This document shows, one piece after another, positions 1-13,621 of a stretch of 64,000 nucleotides of DNA. Source of the DNA: Candidatus Limnocylindrales bacterium (GTDB lineage: Bacteria; Desulfobacterota; Binatia; UBA1149; CAITLU01). The translations under genes were made by a program, and so were the position numbers. Every line of letters starts with the position of its first letter. Position 1 is the first letter of the stretch. The notes below the pieces were generated by a model, which was given only the letters and a program-made list of their open reading frames with translations, did not search any database and had not been told where the DNA came from. The stretch lies in assembly GCA_035626395.1 (NCBI GenBank), contig DASPNR010000011.1, positions 1 to 64,000 on the forward strand. Reading direction: 5' to 3'.

Positions 1-4856
<4,856 letters not shown>

Positions 4857-5329
4857 GGTACCGACCTCGGAGACGCTCGGCCGCCGCTGACTGGCGGCCC
4901 GGGAGATGGACGATCGCAGCGAGTGGCGGCGGGATCATTCTCCAAGGAGGAGGCCGCAGCCACGAAGGCGTTCGGATAAATAGCGAACCGCAACGCGCGA
5001 ATGAACCTGCTGGCCGGCTCCGATCGCGATCTTTTTCCGTGACGCTGGCGCAGGAGCGGGTGGCGCGCATGTTTCGGCGCCGCTGATCCTGCGTCGGGTC
5101 CGCTTCACCGTTGCCGTCGTCGCCCCACGGGGGGAGAGCGAGGATGTCGATCAGCATTTGCGAGGAAAGCCCGAAGCGTTTTTCCAAGCCGGTTACCGAG
5201 GGCACTTCGGGCTTCCCACCCTGTGCCTCAGCGCGAACGGTCAGGCTAGATTGCGGGCGAATAGCGCGGTCAGCAAGACCTCTGCCGCCGATGGGGAAAG
5301 TTCAACGCGCGAGTGGATCGCTGGGCGCT
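4857..5329. other. Non-coding stretch upstream of the poly-HAMP kinase
   Basis: No convincing gene. A 118-codon minus-strand frame crosses it but lacks protein-like composition and a usable ribosome site. It presumably holds the promoter of the large kinase; no clear -35/-10 pair stands out. Confidence 0.5.
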
Positions 5330-5734
5330 TCAGCCGAGTGCGAGGCCGCAATCGGGGCAAGCCGCCGGCCCCGTCGCGAACGTCGTCAGGCAGGCGGGGC
5401 AGGTCGTCTCCGGAGCGTCCGGATCGAGAACCACATCGGAGGCGGCATCCAGAGCCGCAAGCTGCTCCGGCGTCAGGCCGCGGCGCCATTCCCGATCAAA
5501 GAGTGCGTAGGCGGCGGGGACATCGTCACGGGCCACGGCCAGGTACAGCGTGGTCGAGCAGCAACCGGCCGCGTCCTGCTGAGGACGCACGATGGCGCAG
5601 TCGATGCCGCTGGATTCCAGCCGCTCGGCGGCGCGCTGCAGATCGCTCAGCGGGCCGCGCAGGACGACCGCCGCCTCCGGATCGTCGAGATGGATTTCGC
5701 CGCTCGTGGTGTTGCAGTCCTTCGCCTGTGCCAT
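5330..5734 (-). CDS. DUF-type protein with C-terminal zinc ribbon
   Basis: A 134-residue cytoplasmic protein of unknown role. The first about 95 residues form a mixed alpha/beta domain; it has some resemblance to domains that handle paired binding surfaces, but I do not recognise a family with certainty. The last about 25 residues carry CPACxTxF and CPDCGLAL, a four-Cys zinc-ribbon knuckle. Start ATG at 5734 has only a weak AGGG upstream. The gap to the next gene downstream on the same transcript direction is large, so it may be transcribed alone or as the end of the hydrolase transcript. Confidence 0.7.
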   Translation of the reverse strand: MAQAKDCNTTSGEIHLDDPEAAVVLRGPLSDLQRAAERLESSGIDCAIVRPQQDAAGCCSTTLYLAVARDDVPAAYALFDREWRRGLTPEQLAALDAASDVVLDPDAPETTCPACLTTFATGPAACPDCGLALG

Positions 5735-5860
5735 CGGCCCTGGTTAGCGGTCATGCCGGCGCACGTCAACGTGCGGCAAGGCGGCGGTGTGGTGCTGCCA
5801 CCCACGGCTTTCGCACCAGCGCGGCGCGCGCGCCATGCGCGGGGACGCCGGCGCTGCGGC

Positions 5861-6766
5861 TCAGATTGCCATCGCGTAGTGCGGGCGAGCAGGCTCGCGG
5901 GCTGGCTGCAGCGGCGGCGCAGGCGCATCAGCCGGCCGCCCGGCCAGGCGCTCGAACTCGCCGACGTCGTGCGAGCAGAACACCTTGACGCGCCCGGCGT
6001 GATCGCGGCACAGCTCGCGCAGGCGTACCTGATTTCGCAGCCGCTCCTCACGCTGCTTCTCCATCATCCACTGATACAGGCGCAGACCGGGCGTGCAGCG
6101 CGGATTGCCCACGTCCATTTCGGCGTAGAAGAAATAGGCATCCGCGGCCAGCAGCAGCCAGACGTCGCCCCGATCCACCGCAATGCCGGCGTGACCGTGC
6201 GTATGACCGACCAGCGGTACGAGCGCGATCTCGTGCGGCAGTCCTTCGAGCGTGCGCACCCGCTCGAAACCGAACCACGATTCGCCCTCGCCGGTTCGAT
6301 AGACCTTCCAATTGGGCTGCGTCGACCACTGCTGCGGACGGAAGCGCTGCCGGTCCAGCCACGTCTTCTGCGCCATGGCGTAGTCACGTTCGGCGCCCAG
6401 CATGTGGACGGTCGCGTGGGGAAAATCGTCGAGGCCGCCGGCGTGGTCGAAATCGAGATGGCTGAGCAGGATGTGGCGCACGTCGGAGGCGTCGAAGCCC
6501 ATGCGCTCGATCTGCCGCACCGCCGTCATCTCCTCGCGGAAGTCGGGACTGACCAGCGACAGGAAGAAGCTGCTCAATCTGGCCGACGGCGCCGCCACGT
6601 CCCGCAGGCCGAGCCCGGTGTCCGCCAGCACCAGCCCTTCGTCAGTCTCGATGAGGAGGCAGTGACAGGTCAGATGTCCGCGCTCGAGAAGCGATCCTGT
6701 ACGGCCGTCCATCAATTTGCCGCCGAGCGGGCACGTCGAAATGCAGTTCAGATGGTGGACGCGCAT
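5861..6766 (-). CDS. Metallo-beta-lactamase-fold hydrolase
   Basis: A 301-residue binuclear-metal hydrolase. The metal motif HLDFDHAGG is at residues 103-111 (His103, Asp105, Asp107, His108), and further His and Asp ligands follow (VGHTHGHAG, AADAYF). The overall length and the early LxDTGLG strand match the N-acyl-homoserine lactonase-like branch of the superfamily, so a lactone or other ester substrate is possible, but the substrate cannot be read from sequence. There is no signal peptide, so it is cytoplasmic. Its start lies 6 bases after the stop of the small membrane protein upstream and has no strong ribosome site, which suggests translational coupling. Confidence 0.88.
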   Translation of the reverse strand: MRVHHLNCISTCPLGGKLMDGRTGSLLERGHLTCHCLLIETDEGLVLADTGLGLRDVAAPSARLSSFFLSLVSPDFREEMTAVRQIERMGFDASDVRHILLSHLDFDHAGGLDDFPHATVHMLGAERDYAMAQKTWLDRQRFRPQQWSTQPNWKVYRTGEGESWFGFERVRTLEGLPHEIALVPLVGHTHGHAGIAVDRGDVWLLLAADAYFFYAEMDVGNPRCTPGLRLYQWMMEKQREERLRNQVRLRELCRDHAGRVKVFCSHDVGEFERLAGRPADAPAPPLQPAREPARPHYAMAI

Positions 6767-6772
6767 GGTGGA

Positions 6773-7120
6773 TCAGCGGCTCAGCTCGGTGGCGTTGCGG
6801 TAATCGAGATAGGCGATGGCCATGACGGCGGCGATGGCACCGAACACGAAAGCCTTGCGGTTGGACTTGATCGCGGCCGCGCCGAGCAGCGCCAGATCGA
6901 GCGCGTCGCCGGCCACGCGTGACCACATGCCGGCGGCCGGTTTGTCCTGGGTGAGGATGGCCACCCCGCTTGCAATCTCGCGAAGCCCCATCGCCCGCAT
7001 CAGCACGTGCCGGTGCCCGATCCCGAGAGACTTCTCGACGAAGACGGGGGCTGCGATCTCGGTGAGGCCGATGCCGATACCCGTCAGTCCCAGCATGTTG
7101 GCCGTCGTTCGTGCGTCCAT
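6773..7120 (-). CDS. Small integral membrane protein
   Basis: A 115-residue protein with about three to four hydrophobic helices and conserved-looking pieces GIGLTEIAAP, GLREIASGVAIL and WSRVAGDALDLALL. This pattern is shared by small membrane proteins often found near polyketide-cyclase-like or stress proteins; the function is unknown. The start at 7120 (MDARTTAN) was chosen because AGGAGG lies at the right distance upstream; a longer frame to 7210 adds a basic, unlikely N-terminus. It is probably in one transcript with the hydrolase gene downstream (6-base gap). Confidence 0.82.
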   Translation of the reverse strand: MDARTTANMLGLTGIGIGLTEIAAPVFVEKSLGIGHRHVLMRAMGLREIASGVAILTQDKPAAGMWSRVAGDALDLALLGAAAIKSNRKAFVFGAIAAVMAIAYLDYRNATELSR

Positions 7121-7434
7121 TGGAAAACCTCCTGCGACGCCTGCCGACGGTGACTGGTCGTGCCGTCGCGACAAGGATCGTCGATGTTGCCGGCTTCGAC
7201 GAGCACGCATTGCCGCTGTTCATGCGGCCGGCCGGAGTCGGGTCGGGAAACGTCGCTTTGCACGATTTCGCCAACCGCAGTGGGGTCGGACGCACGCGCG
7301 ATCCGGGCACGGTCGACCGCATGGGGAGGGAGCGGCGGCTGTCAGAGGCTTGCCTGCAGACGCACCGGTGCGCGCGATGAGGTGCCGGTACCGAGCCGGG
7401 CGCCACCCGCCCCACGCAGTTCGGAGTGCCGCAG
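7121..7434. other. Intergenic, no gene seen
   Basis: About 310 bases between two minus-strand transcripts. It should contain the promoter for the membrane protein/hydrolase pair and the end of the sulfotransferase operon. No credible frame, RNA or clear hairpin was seen. Confidence 0.5.
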
Positions 7435-8730
7435 TCAGGCACTCGCCTCCACGGGCACGGCGAAACGCTTCCGGTAGCGCGCAAAGAGCGGTTCGACGCC
7501 GCCGGAGGTCAGACCGTAATCCTCCAGCCGGTAGCGGTGCGCGCCGTACTTGTGCTGCGGGTTGGCCTTGCGCGTGACCTTCATGCGCTCCTCCACCGCC
7601 GGCGTGAACGGAAGACCCAAGGCGTCGTACAGGCGCCGGATGGCTGCGACGGGATCGGCGACGAGGTCGTAGTAGGACACGTCGACGAAGCCTTCATCGG
7701 CTGCGGCGCCGCGTGCCTCCATGCTGCGATCGAGCAGACGCCCCACCTTGCGCGACCAGTGCGCGCCCACTTCGCGCGCGTCGACCTCGTCGCTGAACAC
7801 GCCGCGCCCGTGCCAGACCATGCTGCAGAACGACGCCAGCGTGCGCGCCGGGTCGCGATGCGTCTGGACGACGCGGACGCCGGGGAAGACCTTGCGCAGG
7901 ACGTCGAGGTACTCGAGGTGATGCGGCGTCTTCAGCACGAATCTCACCGGGCCTGAGCCGGCGACGCGGTCGCGTGAGACCGGCCCCTGATGCGCGAGGA
8001 TGCGCAGCAGCAGCGCGAAGTACTCGTAGGCTGCCGTATGATCCTGCCGCTCCAGCCACGCCGCCTGCGTGGGCACGTGCATCGTCGCTTCGGGCGTCGT
8101 GCTCATGAACGCGATGTCGAGCAGCAGCACGTCCTCTTCGGGCGCATCGGCCTCGGCCGGATGAATGGCGAAGAATGCGGGAGCCATGTACGAGAGCACC
8201 CGCTCGCCGATCTTGCCTTGCAGCCGCCGCACGTCCGCCCCCAGAACCAGGCGGCCTCGCAGTGGCGCCATGCCTTCCCATGCCAGCACCGGCCGTAGCC
8301 CCGGGTCGCTCGCCAGCAGCCGGTGCAGCATCGTCGTGCCGGTGCGTTGCAGGCCGGCGATCACGACCGGCGGCGCCAGCTCGAGCGCGAGCACCTGCGG
8401 ATGGCGCCGCACGTACTCCTGCACGCGCAAGCGCGTGCACAGCGCCGACAGCAGCCGCGCGCGCGTGATCAGACGACCGACCGGGTGAAGCCGCGCCTCG
8501 CGCTCGATCGAATCGATGAGGACGCGCAGCGGCTCGCGAAAGCACTCGTCGCCGAAGTCGTGCAGGCCGGTGCGCGCGCGCGCGTCGCGCAACAGCTCCT
8601 CTTCTCGCAGGCGGGCGATACGAACGCCGCGCGTCTCCAGCTTGGCGCACAGGGCGTGAAACGCGGCTATCGCGCGCGGACGATAGGGCCGTTCCGGCAA
8701 CGCCGCGGCTGGCGCCGCCGCCGTCCTCAC
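7435..8730 (-). CDS. Sulfotransferase family protein (long type)
   Basis: A 431-residue PAPS-dependent sulfotransferase of the Sulfotransfer_3 style. The 5'-phosphosulfate loop GLQRTGTT is at residues 126-133, and the 3'-phosphate region includes QTHRDPARTLASFCS. It transfers sulfate to an acceptor that cannot be predicted. The GTG start at 8730 overlaps the upstream stop as GTGA, so translation is coupled to the DUF1214 gene; a longer frame to 8994 would run through that gene. It is the third gene of a tight SDR / DUF1214 / sulfotransferase operon, which argues that the three act on one small hydrophobic or hydroxylated metabolite. Confidence 0.92.
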   Translation of the reverse strand: MRTAAAPAAALPERPYRPRAIAAFHALCAKLETRGVRIARLREEELLRDARARTGLHDFGDECFREPLRVLIDSIEREARLHPVGRLITRARLLSALCTRLRVQEYVRRHPQVLALELAPPVVIAGLQRTGTTMLHRLLASDPGLRPVLAWEGMAPLRGRLVLGADVRRLQGKIGERVLSYMAPAFFAIHPAEADAPEEDVLLLDIAFMSTTPEATMHVPTQAAWLERQDHTAAYEYFALLLRILAHQGPVSRDRVAGSGPVRFVLKTPHHLEYLDVLRKVFPGVRVVQTHRDPARTLASFCSMVWHGRGVFSDEVDAREVGAHWSRKVGRLLDRSMEARGAAADEGFVDVSYYDLVADPVAAIRRLYDALGLPFTPAVEERMKVTRKANPQHKYGAHRYRLEDYGLTSGGVEPLFARYRKRFAVPVEASA

Positions 8731-9824
8731 GGTCGCAGGTCCGAGAGCTGGACGACGCGGGTCTGCGGCTGCGGATGCTCGGCCGCGCGCACCCAGCGCA
8801 AGCACATCGTGCCGAAGCGGTGGCCGGCGGTGTCGACCCAGTTCTCGACGCCAGGGTCCCGATGCGCAACGACGATGCGCACGCTGCCGTCGCTGCGCAG
8901 GCGCGCGCCCGCCTTGTTGATGCACACGCGATGGTGGCGGTAGTCGAGCGACTCCATCCAGTAGTTGTTGAGCTGGAAGTTCCAGTACTCGCATGGCGGC
9001 GGCGTGGTCTCGATGACGAGCGCCTCGTCGTCCTTCAGCTCCCAGTAGCTGTGGTAGTAGGCGATGTTGGGATCGCCGCCGAACATTCGCGACAGATCGG
9101 GATCGAAGCGCGGCAGCGTGTTCGCGTGCGCGCGAAAGCCGTCGGCCCAGCCCGGAAAGATCATTGCGCAGGCCGCGACCAGGCTGCCGGCGCTGGCGAG
9201 GCCGGCATCCATGGCCTCGGCCGTCAGCGGCGCAGGCCAGAGCGGGCCGCCGATGCGCTCCAGCGTCAGCTCGGCGCGCTGCTCGCGGGCGCGGTCGAGG
9301 AACGTCTGCCGGATGATGAGCGTTCCATAACCGTCGGCGAGCGGCAGCCAGTTGCCGGCCTGCTGTCGTCGGCTCAGGATCAGCTCGAGCGTGCCGTCGG
9401 CGCCGATCTTCAGGTCCTTGGCTTCCAGGAAACCAGCCGGCGGCATGCCCGCACCCTGACCGTAATGGCCGACCTGCGTGGCGATGCTGAGGTACGGCAC
9501 CGTTCCGCGGCTGCCGTACAGACGATATTCGTAGTCGCCGTGGACGGGCGCGTTCTCGTACCAGTTGTCCGGATTGTCGGCGCCCATCTTGATCGTCTCG
9601 TGCACCGTTCGCCGCAGCACCGGCGCCATCGGATCGGCGAACTCGACGAACGTCTCCAGAGCCGCGCGTACGAGGCGCGTCAGGTAACGCGTGCCCTCAG
9701 CACGGCTCAGGGCGTCGGTCGCGTGCTCGTTGGCGAAGATCGGCTCGCCCGCCGCCTCCAGCTGTCTGCAGAAGCGCCGCCAGCTCTCGCCCGAGATCAC
9801 GCGTCGCTCGGCATCATCGCTCAT
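8727..9824 (-). CDS. DUF1214 domain protein
   Basis: A 365-residue protein with the DUF1214 signature near its C-terminus (the aromatic block EYWNFQLNNYW and DYRHHRV). DUF1214 proteins are of unknown biochemistry; they often sit beside short-chain dehydrogenases and lipid or steroid genes in actinobacteria and related soil bacteria. There is no signal peptide. The start at 9824 (MSDDAERR) is preceded by GGGAGGG; the ATG 15 bases upstream overlaps that ribosome site. The frame overlaps the upstream SDR by 11 bases and the downstream sulfotransferase by 4, a typical coupled operon. Confidence 0.88.
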   Translation of the reverse strand: MSDDAERRVISGESWRRFCRQLEAAGEPIFANEHATDALSRAEGTRYLTRLVRAALETFVEFADPMAPVLRRTVHETIKMGADNPDNWYENAPVHGDYEYRLYGSRGTVPYLSIATQVGHYGQGAGMPPAGFLEAKDLKIGADGTLELILSRRQQAGNWLPLADGYGTLIIRQTFLDRAREQRAELTLERIGGPLWPAPLTAEAMDAGLASAGSLVAACAMIFPGWADGFRAHANTLPRFDPDLSRMFGGDPNIAYYHSYWELKDDEALVIETTPPPCEYWNFQLNNYWMESLDYRHHRVCINKAGARLRSDGSVRIVVAHRDPGVENWVDTAGHRFGTMCLRWVRAAEHPQPQTRVVQLSDLRP

Positions 9825-10794
9825 GTGTCCCTCCCGCATGGTGTCCCCTCGCCTGCTCGATCAGCCGCATGCTCTCGTGCAGCAGGCGTTCGCCGGCCTG
9901 CGGATCGGTGGCGGCCGGATCGGGCGCCTTTTCCATCATGAGGTGCAGATATCTGCCCGTGCTGGCATCGAGCGCACGGGCGCAGCACAGGTAGACCACC
10001 GGCGCGGCCGCCTCTGCGGGCGCGCGAAAAAAGCGCCTCATCACGGGACGCAGCAGCGGCTTGATCCACACCGGGGCCTCGCGCGCGATGTCGCTGTCGA
10101 CGGGGCCGGGACAGCAGGCGTGGACGCCTGCCTTCTGGCCCAGCCGGCGGCTCAGATGCATCGCGTACGTGGTCAGCAGCAGCTTGCTGTAGCCGTAGAC
10201 CTTCATCCCGCCCATGGCGCCGTACGCCGCGAAGCGTCCCAGGTCTTCGACACGAACGGGCCCGGCGTCGCGGTGCGACTCGCTGGAGACGAAGACGATT
10301 CGCGGCCGGTCCTTGCCGCCCACGCGCAGAAGACCCGCGGCGAGCAGCCGCTCGACGAGCGCGACGTTGGCGAGATAGTTGACGCCGAACATCAGCTCCA
10401 GGCCCTGCTCGGTGCGCCGTGCCCGACGCGGCACCACGCCGGCGTTGAGCACGAGCACGTCGAGCACGGTGCCGTCGCGGTCGAGACCATCGACGAGAGC
10501 ATCGACGGTCCGCAGGTCGGCCATGTCCACGTGCCGCATCGCCACGAAGGACGATCCGGTCGCCTGCTTCACCTCCTCGCCTGCATCGGGAATGCCGCTG
10601 CGGCAGGCCATGACGACGCGGCCGCCGCGGCGCACCAGCGCCTCGGTGACCGCGCGCCCGAGGCCGCGGTTGGCGCCGGTGACCAGGACGGTGCGGCCGT
10701 CGATGCGCTCGTCGTCTTCGAGCGGCGCCAGGCTGCGGCCTTCGGTGCGCACGTCACGCAAGCCGCGCAGCGTTGCCGAGACGGGATTCTTCAT
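9814..10794 (-). CDS. Short-chain dehydrogenase/reductase
   Basis: A 326-residue NAD(P)-dependent oxidoreductase with a Rossmann glycine motif TGANRGLGRAV, the NAG motif (VLNAGVV), catalytic Ser in VFVSSESH and the YxxxK pair in YGYSKLLL. Its general shape is close to retinol/WW-domain-oxidoreductase-like SDRs that act on lipophilic alcohols or ketones. It is first in the operon with DUF1214 and sulfotransferase genes, so oxidation or reduction of a carbonyl/hydroxyl before sulfation is a reasonable, unproven idea. Confidence 0.9.
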   Translation of the reverse strand: MKNPVSATLRGLRDVRTEGRSLAPLEDDERIDGRTVLVTGANRGLGRAVTEALVRRGGRVVMACRSGIPDAGEEVKQATGSSFVAMRHVDMADLRTVDALVDGLDRDGTVLDVLVLNAGVVPRRARRTEQGLELMFGVNYLANVALVERLLAAGLLRVGGKDRPRIVFVSSESHRDAGPVRVEDLGRFAAYGAMGGMKVYGYSKLLLTTYAMHLSRRLGQKAGVHACCPGPVDSDIAREAPVWIKPLLRPVMRRFFRAPAEAAAPVVYLCCARALDASTGRYLHLMMEKAPDPAATDPQAGERLLHESMRLIEQARGHHAGGTHER

Positions 10795-10886
10795 CGGCGC
10801 GGAGGCATAGCAGGCGTCGGCGCGGGTTGCACGGCCGCGCGCCAGGCGGAGAGAGGCGCGTGCCGATCGCGGTGGGGCCGATCGCA

Positions 10887-10940
10887 GGCGCGACAGGCTG
10901 CGCCGGATCGTCCGGCGCGACAGGCTGCGCCGGATCGTCC
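10887..10940. repeat. Perfect 27-bp tandem duplication
   Basis: Two exact copies of a 27-base unit containing GACAGGCTGCGCCGGATCG abut at 10913/10914. They lie in the 213-base gap upstream of the SDR operon. Replication slippage is enough to explain them. Confidence 0.9.
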
Positions 10941-11007
10941 GGATGGATGAAGCGTGGCCGTGACGGTACGCGGCGGCGGTATGCGCGATGCGCGGCTCCG
11001 CCCGCGG

Positions 11008-11526
11008 CTACGCCGTCGCGGTCTGCTCGATCCGTGCGGCGTGGATGTGCGAACGCACCAGCGCCAGGAACTCGCCGCGCTCGCGCTGCGTCGTGAATGC
11101 ACGCGGCGGAACCACCAGGGCGGTGTGCGGCGAGACGTAGATGGCGACGAAGCCGGCCACGCTGACCACCTTGAGGATGCCTTCCCACGAATACACCGAG
11201 TGCTGGTAGACGGTGTACTCGCCGACGCCCGCATCGGAGACGTCGACGACATGGCGTGTCAGCGAGGCGCGGTTGTCATCGTGGAACAGGTTGATTGCGC
11301 TGAACAGGAGCTGCGCCGTCAGCACCAGCAGATACGTCATGAGCAGCACGAAGCTGAACGTCTCGGTGCAGGGAGCGGCGCCGCGGCATTCGGAGCTGGC
11401 GGTGGTCAGGTACGCCACCATGAACGACCCCACCAGCAGGTAGCCGTGCATCGCCGCCGACGCGAGCTGGTGCGCAATGTGGAAGAAGACGATGTCGCCG
11501 AGGGCGTTCTGGTACTCGAGACGCAT
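11008..11526 (-). CDS. YcxB-like membrane protein
   Basis: A 172-residue protein with two or three membrane helices (about 25-45, 60-80, 120-140). The C-terminal half has the YcxB-type pattern: a strand-rich segment (YTVYQHSVYSWEGI), a hydrophobic helix, then VVPPRAF and REEF/GEFLALV-like ending. YcxB proteins are uncharacterised inner-membrane proteins. Unusual for the family is the loop at about 45-55 with two Cys (SECRGAAPC). The ATG at 11526 has AAGGAAAGG upstream. Confidence 0.8.
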   Translation of the reverse strand: MRLEYQNALGDIVFFHIAHQLASAAMHGYLLVGSFMVAYLTTASSECRGAAPCTETFSFVLLMTYLLVLTAQLLFSAINLFHDDNRASLTRHVVDVSDAGVGEYTVYQHSVYSWEGILKVVSVAGFVAIYVSPHTALVVPPRAFTTQRERGEFLALVRSHIHAARIEQTATA

Positions 11527-11778
11527 GAGGCCTTTCCTTGTGGGCCGGAGAAACTCGCGTACTCGGGAAAATGTAGAGGCGCCTTCGCACCGGCAGCAAT
11601 ACGTGTCCGTCCATTGCGCGCGTGCAACGGTCGCGCGTGCAGCAACGAGAGCGATAATGCGCGCGATTCCGCGCGACGCGCCGTGCGGCCTCCATCGAGG
11701 ACGGCGCGGTGCATGCGCAATGCGAGCTTGCGAAACGGGGGCGAGCGCTCGGCAGCGCTCAGTTGAGAAGCGGCGCGC

Positions 11779-12240
11779 TCAGCGCGCCGAGCCGATCTTG
11801 CGGTGATCCCAGCTGGAGGTCTTCTCGGGATGAAAGACGAGAGCGATGCGTTTGCGGATGTAATGCCGCAGCGCCGGGCCCGCGGTTTCCTCATCGAGGC
11901 CGTTGTATTTGCGCGCGGAGGCCACGGCGATGCGGTAGCACAGCTCCTGGTCGTCGATCAGCTCGAAGCGGCCACGGATGAAGACGCCGCGAAGCTTGTC
12001 GTACTCGGTGCCGTCCTCGATCAGGATCGACCCGCGCGGGTCACGCTGGATGTTGAGCACCTTCTGCGACGTCTTGTACGTGTGCATGCTGACGAGGCCG
12101 TCGATCATGCTGAACCACATCGGCACCAGGTGCGGGTACCCGTCGTGATTGTGCGTGGCCATGATGACGGTCTTGGCCGTCTCGAAGAACTGACGCTGCT
12201 CTTCGTCGCTCAGCTTGATCGCGGCACGCACGTTGGGCAT
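11779..12240 (-). CDS. PPOX-fold (pyridoxamine 5'-phosphate oxidase-like) protein
   Basis: A 153-residue split-beta-barrel flavin or F420-binding protein: ATHNHDGYPHLVPMWF is the first strand pair, followed by a short helix with KVLNIQRDPRGSILIEDG and a C-terminal WDHRKI. Members reduce or oxidise small substrates with FMN or F420, or bind heme; which applies is not visible. A strong site (AGGAGGTGAG) precedes the ATG. An F420-type reductase is encoded at 50458..50967, so F420 use by this cell is plausible. Confidence 0.88.
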   Translation of the reverse strand: MPNVRAAIKLSDEEQRQFFETAKTVIMATHNHDGYPHLVPMWFSMIDGLVSMHTYKTSQKVLNIQRDPRGSILIEDGTEYDKLRGVFIRGRFELIDDQELCYRIAVASARKYNGLDEETAGPALRHYIRKRIALVFHPEKTSSWDHRKIGSAR

Positions 12241-12361
12241 CGCTCACCTCCTGCATCGCGCATCCGCGAATCTGCGGACGCCGTCCATCGTGGTCGTTGC
12301 CGGGCCGGCATCGAACGGCTTGCACTTCCCGAAACGCGCCGTTGACGTCGTCGCGGCGGGA

Positions 12362-12823
12362 CTACCACGCGCTCGGATCCGCCTTCTCCGCCTGCTGCGC
12401 CTTGTCGTGCGCATCGAGACCGTGCGGATCTTCGGCGTCGGCAGGCTGCGCACCCGGGCCTTCCCTCAATAGCTGCTCGACCGGAGGCAGCAACGGCTCG
12501 GCCGGCTTCTCCTGCACCGGCGGCGGCGCCAGCTCCGGCTGCTCGTTGGGATCGGCCGGGATGCGCACCTCGGGCTCGAGCTCGATGGCCCGTTCGTCGA
12601 ACGGATCCAGCTCTTCTTCATCGGGAGCGATGGGCTCGGGACGCGCGCCGTCGCCGCGCGGCTCGGGCCAGGCCATTTCGCCGCCACCGTCACCGCCACC
12701 GTCGGGCCTGAGGCCGTATTCGTCGTACTCCGGCTGCGCGCTCGCCACTGCGGCGCTCAGCAGCATCGTCGACGCCAGGAGCCTGGCGGCGATTGCGGGC
12801 AGCATCCTCGACGGCAGCTTCAC
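12362..12823 (-). CDS. Secreted acidic, proline-rich protein
   Basis: A 153-residue hypothetical. A signal peptide is clear (basic start, hydrophobic ARLLASTMLLSAAVASA, cleavage near AQP). The mature part is low complexity: Pro, Glu, Asp and Gly rich, with repeated PEP-like strings (WPEPRGDG, ARPEPIAP, IELEPEV). It is likely disordered in the periplasm or outside. The start is GTG at 12823; an ATG six codons later would also keep the signal. No family recognised. Confidence 0.65.
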   Translation of the reverse strand: MKLPSRMLPAIAARLLASTMLLSAAVASAQPEYDEYGLRPDGGGDGGGEMAWPEPRGDGARPEPIAPDEEELDPFDERAIELEPEVRIPADPNEQPELAPPPVQEKPAEPLLPPVEQLLREGPGAQPADAEDPHGLDAHDKAQQAEKADPSAW

Positions 12824-12844
12824 GGCGAGCTCCGCACAAGAACG

Positions 12845-13621
12845 CTAGCGACGATCACGGGGAGTCTGGGCCCGCTGGCGCTTCTCGATCATCGACATCA
12901 CCATCGATCTCGGCAGCAGCCTGGCTGCCAACAGACCCAGCCTGTTCTCCAGCCCCGGCACCACCACCGTCTTCTTGCCGAGGCCCGCCAGCGCCTCGCC
13001 GACCACGTCCTCGACCGACGACCATCGGGTGGACATCTCCCCGGCGACATCCTGAAAGCCGGTTCTGGTGTCGCCGGGCGATACCACCAGCACATCGACG
13101 CCGGTTCCCTTGAGCTCGGCCGCGATCGCCTCGCCCCAGTTCTGCAGCAGCGCCTTGGTCCCGCCGTAGACGGCATAGTACGGCAGCGGCAGGAACGCGC
13201 CGGCCGAGGAGACGACGACGATGCCGCCTCTCCCCCGCTCGCGCATCGCGGGAACCAGGCGCGCGGTCAGCTCGACGGTCAGCTCGCAGTGAAGGCGGAT
13301 GAGGCGGCTGTGAAACTCGGGCGCCTGAAGATCGAAGCGGCCGATCCATCCGGTGCCCGCGTTGGCCACCAGGAGCCCGATCTCCAGGTCCGCAACGGCC
13401 TCGGCCAGGCGCGCCGCCGCCCCGGGCTCGGACAGGTCCATGGCGATGACACGGCACTGAACGGGAGCGCGAATCTGCCGCGCCAGCTCCTCGAGCGCGT
13501 CGGCGCGGCGCGCGACCACCACAACGTTCAACCCCTGCGCGGCCAGCCGCCGCGCGAACTCGCGGCCGATGCCCGAGGATGCGCCCGTCACCAGCACCCA
13601 TGGCCCGTATCGCTCCTTCAT
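12845..13621 (-). CDS. Short-chain dehydrogenase/reductase
   Basis: A 258-residue SDR with TGASSGIGREF at the N-terminus, NAGTG, catalytic Ser in VVVSSAGAFL and YAVYGGTKALL supplying YxxxK. It resembles the DltE/YqjQ-like group of ketoacyl or fatty-acid-type SDRs. Its ATG overlaps the stop of the upstream Lrp-like gene as ATGA, so the two are co-translated. Substrate unknown. Confidence 0.9.
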   Translation of the reverse strand: MKERYGPWVLVTGASSGIGREFARRLAAQGLNVVVVARRADALEELARQIRAPVQCRVIAMDLSEPGAAARLAEAVADLEIGLLVANAGTGWIGRFDLQAPEFHSRLIRLHCELTVELTARLVPAMRERGRGGIVVVSSAGAFLPLPYYAVYGGTKALLQNWGEAIAAELKGTGVDVLVVSPGDTRTGFQDVAGEMSTRWSSVEDVVGEALAGLGKKTVVVPGLENRLGLLAARLLPRSMVMSMIEKRQRAQTPRDRR

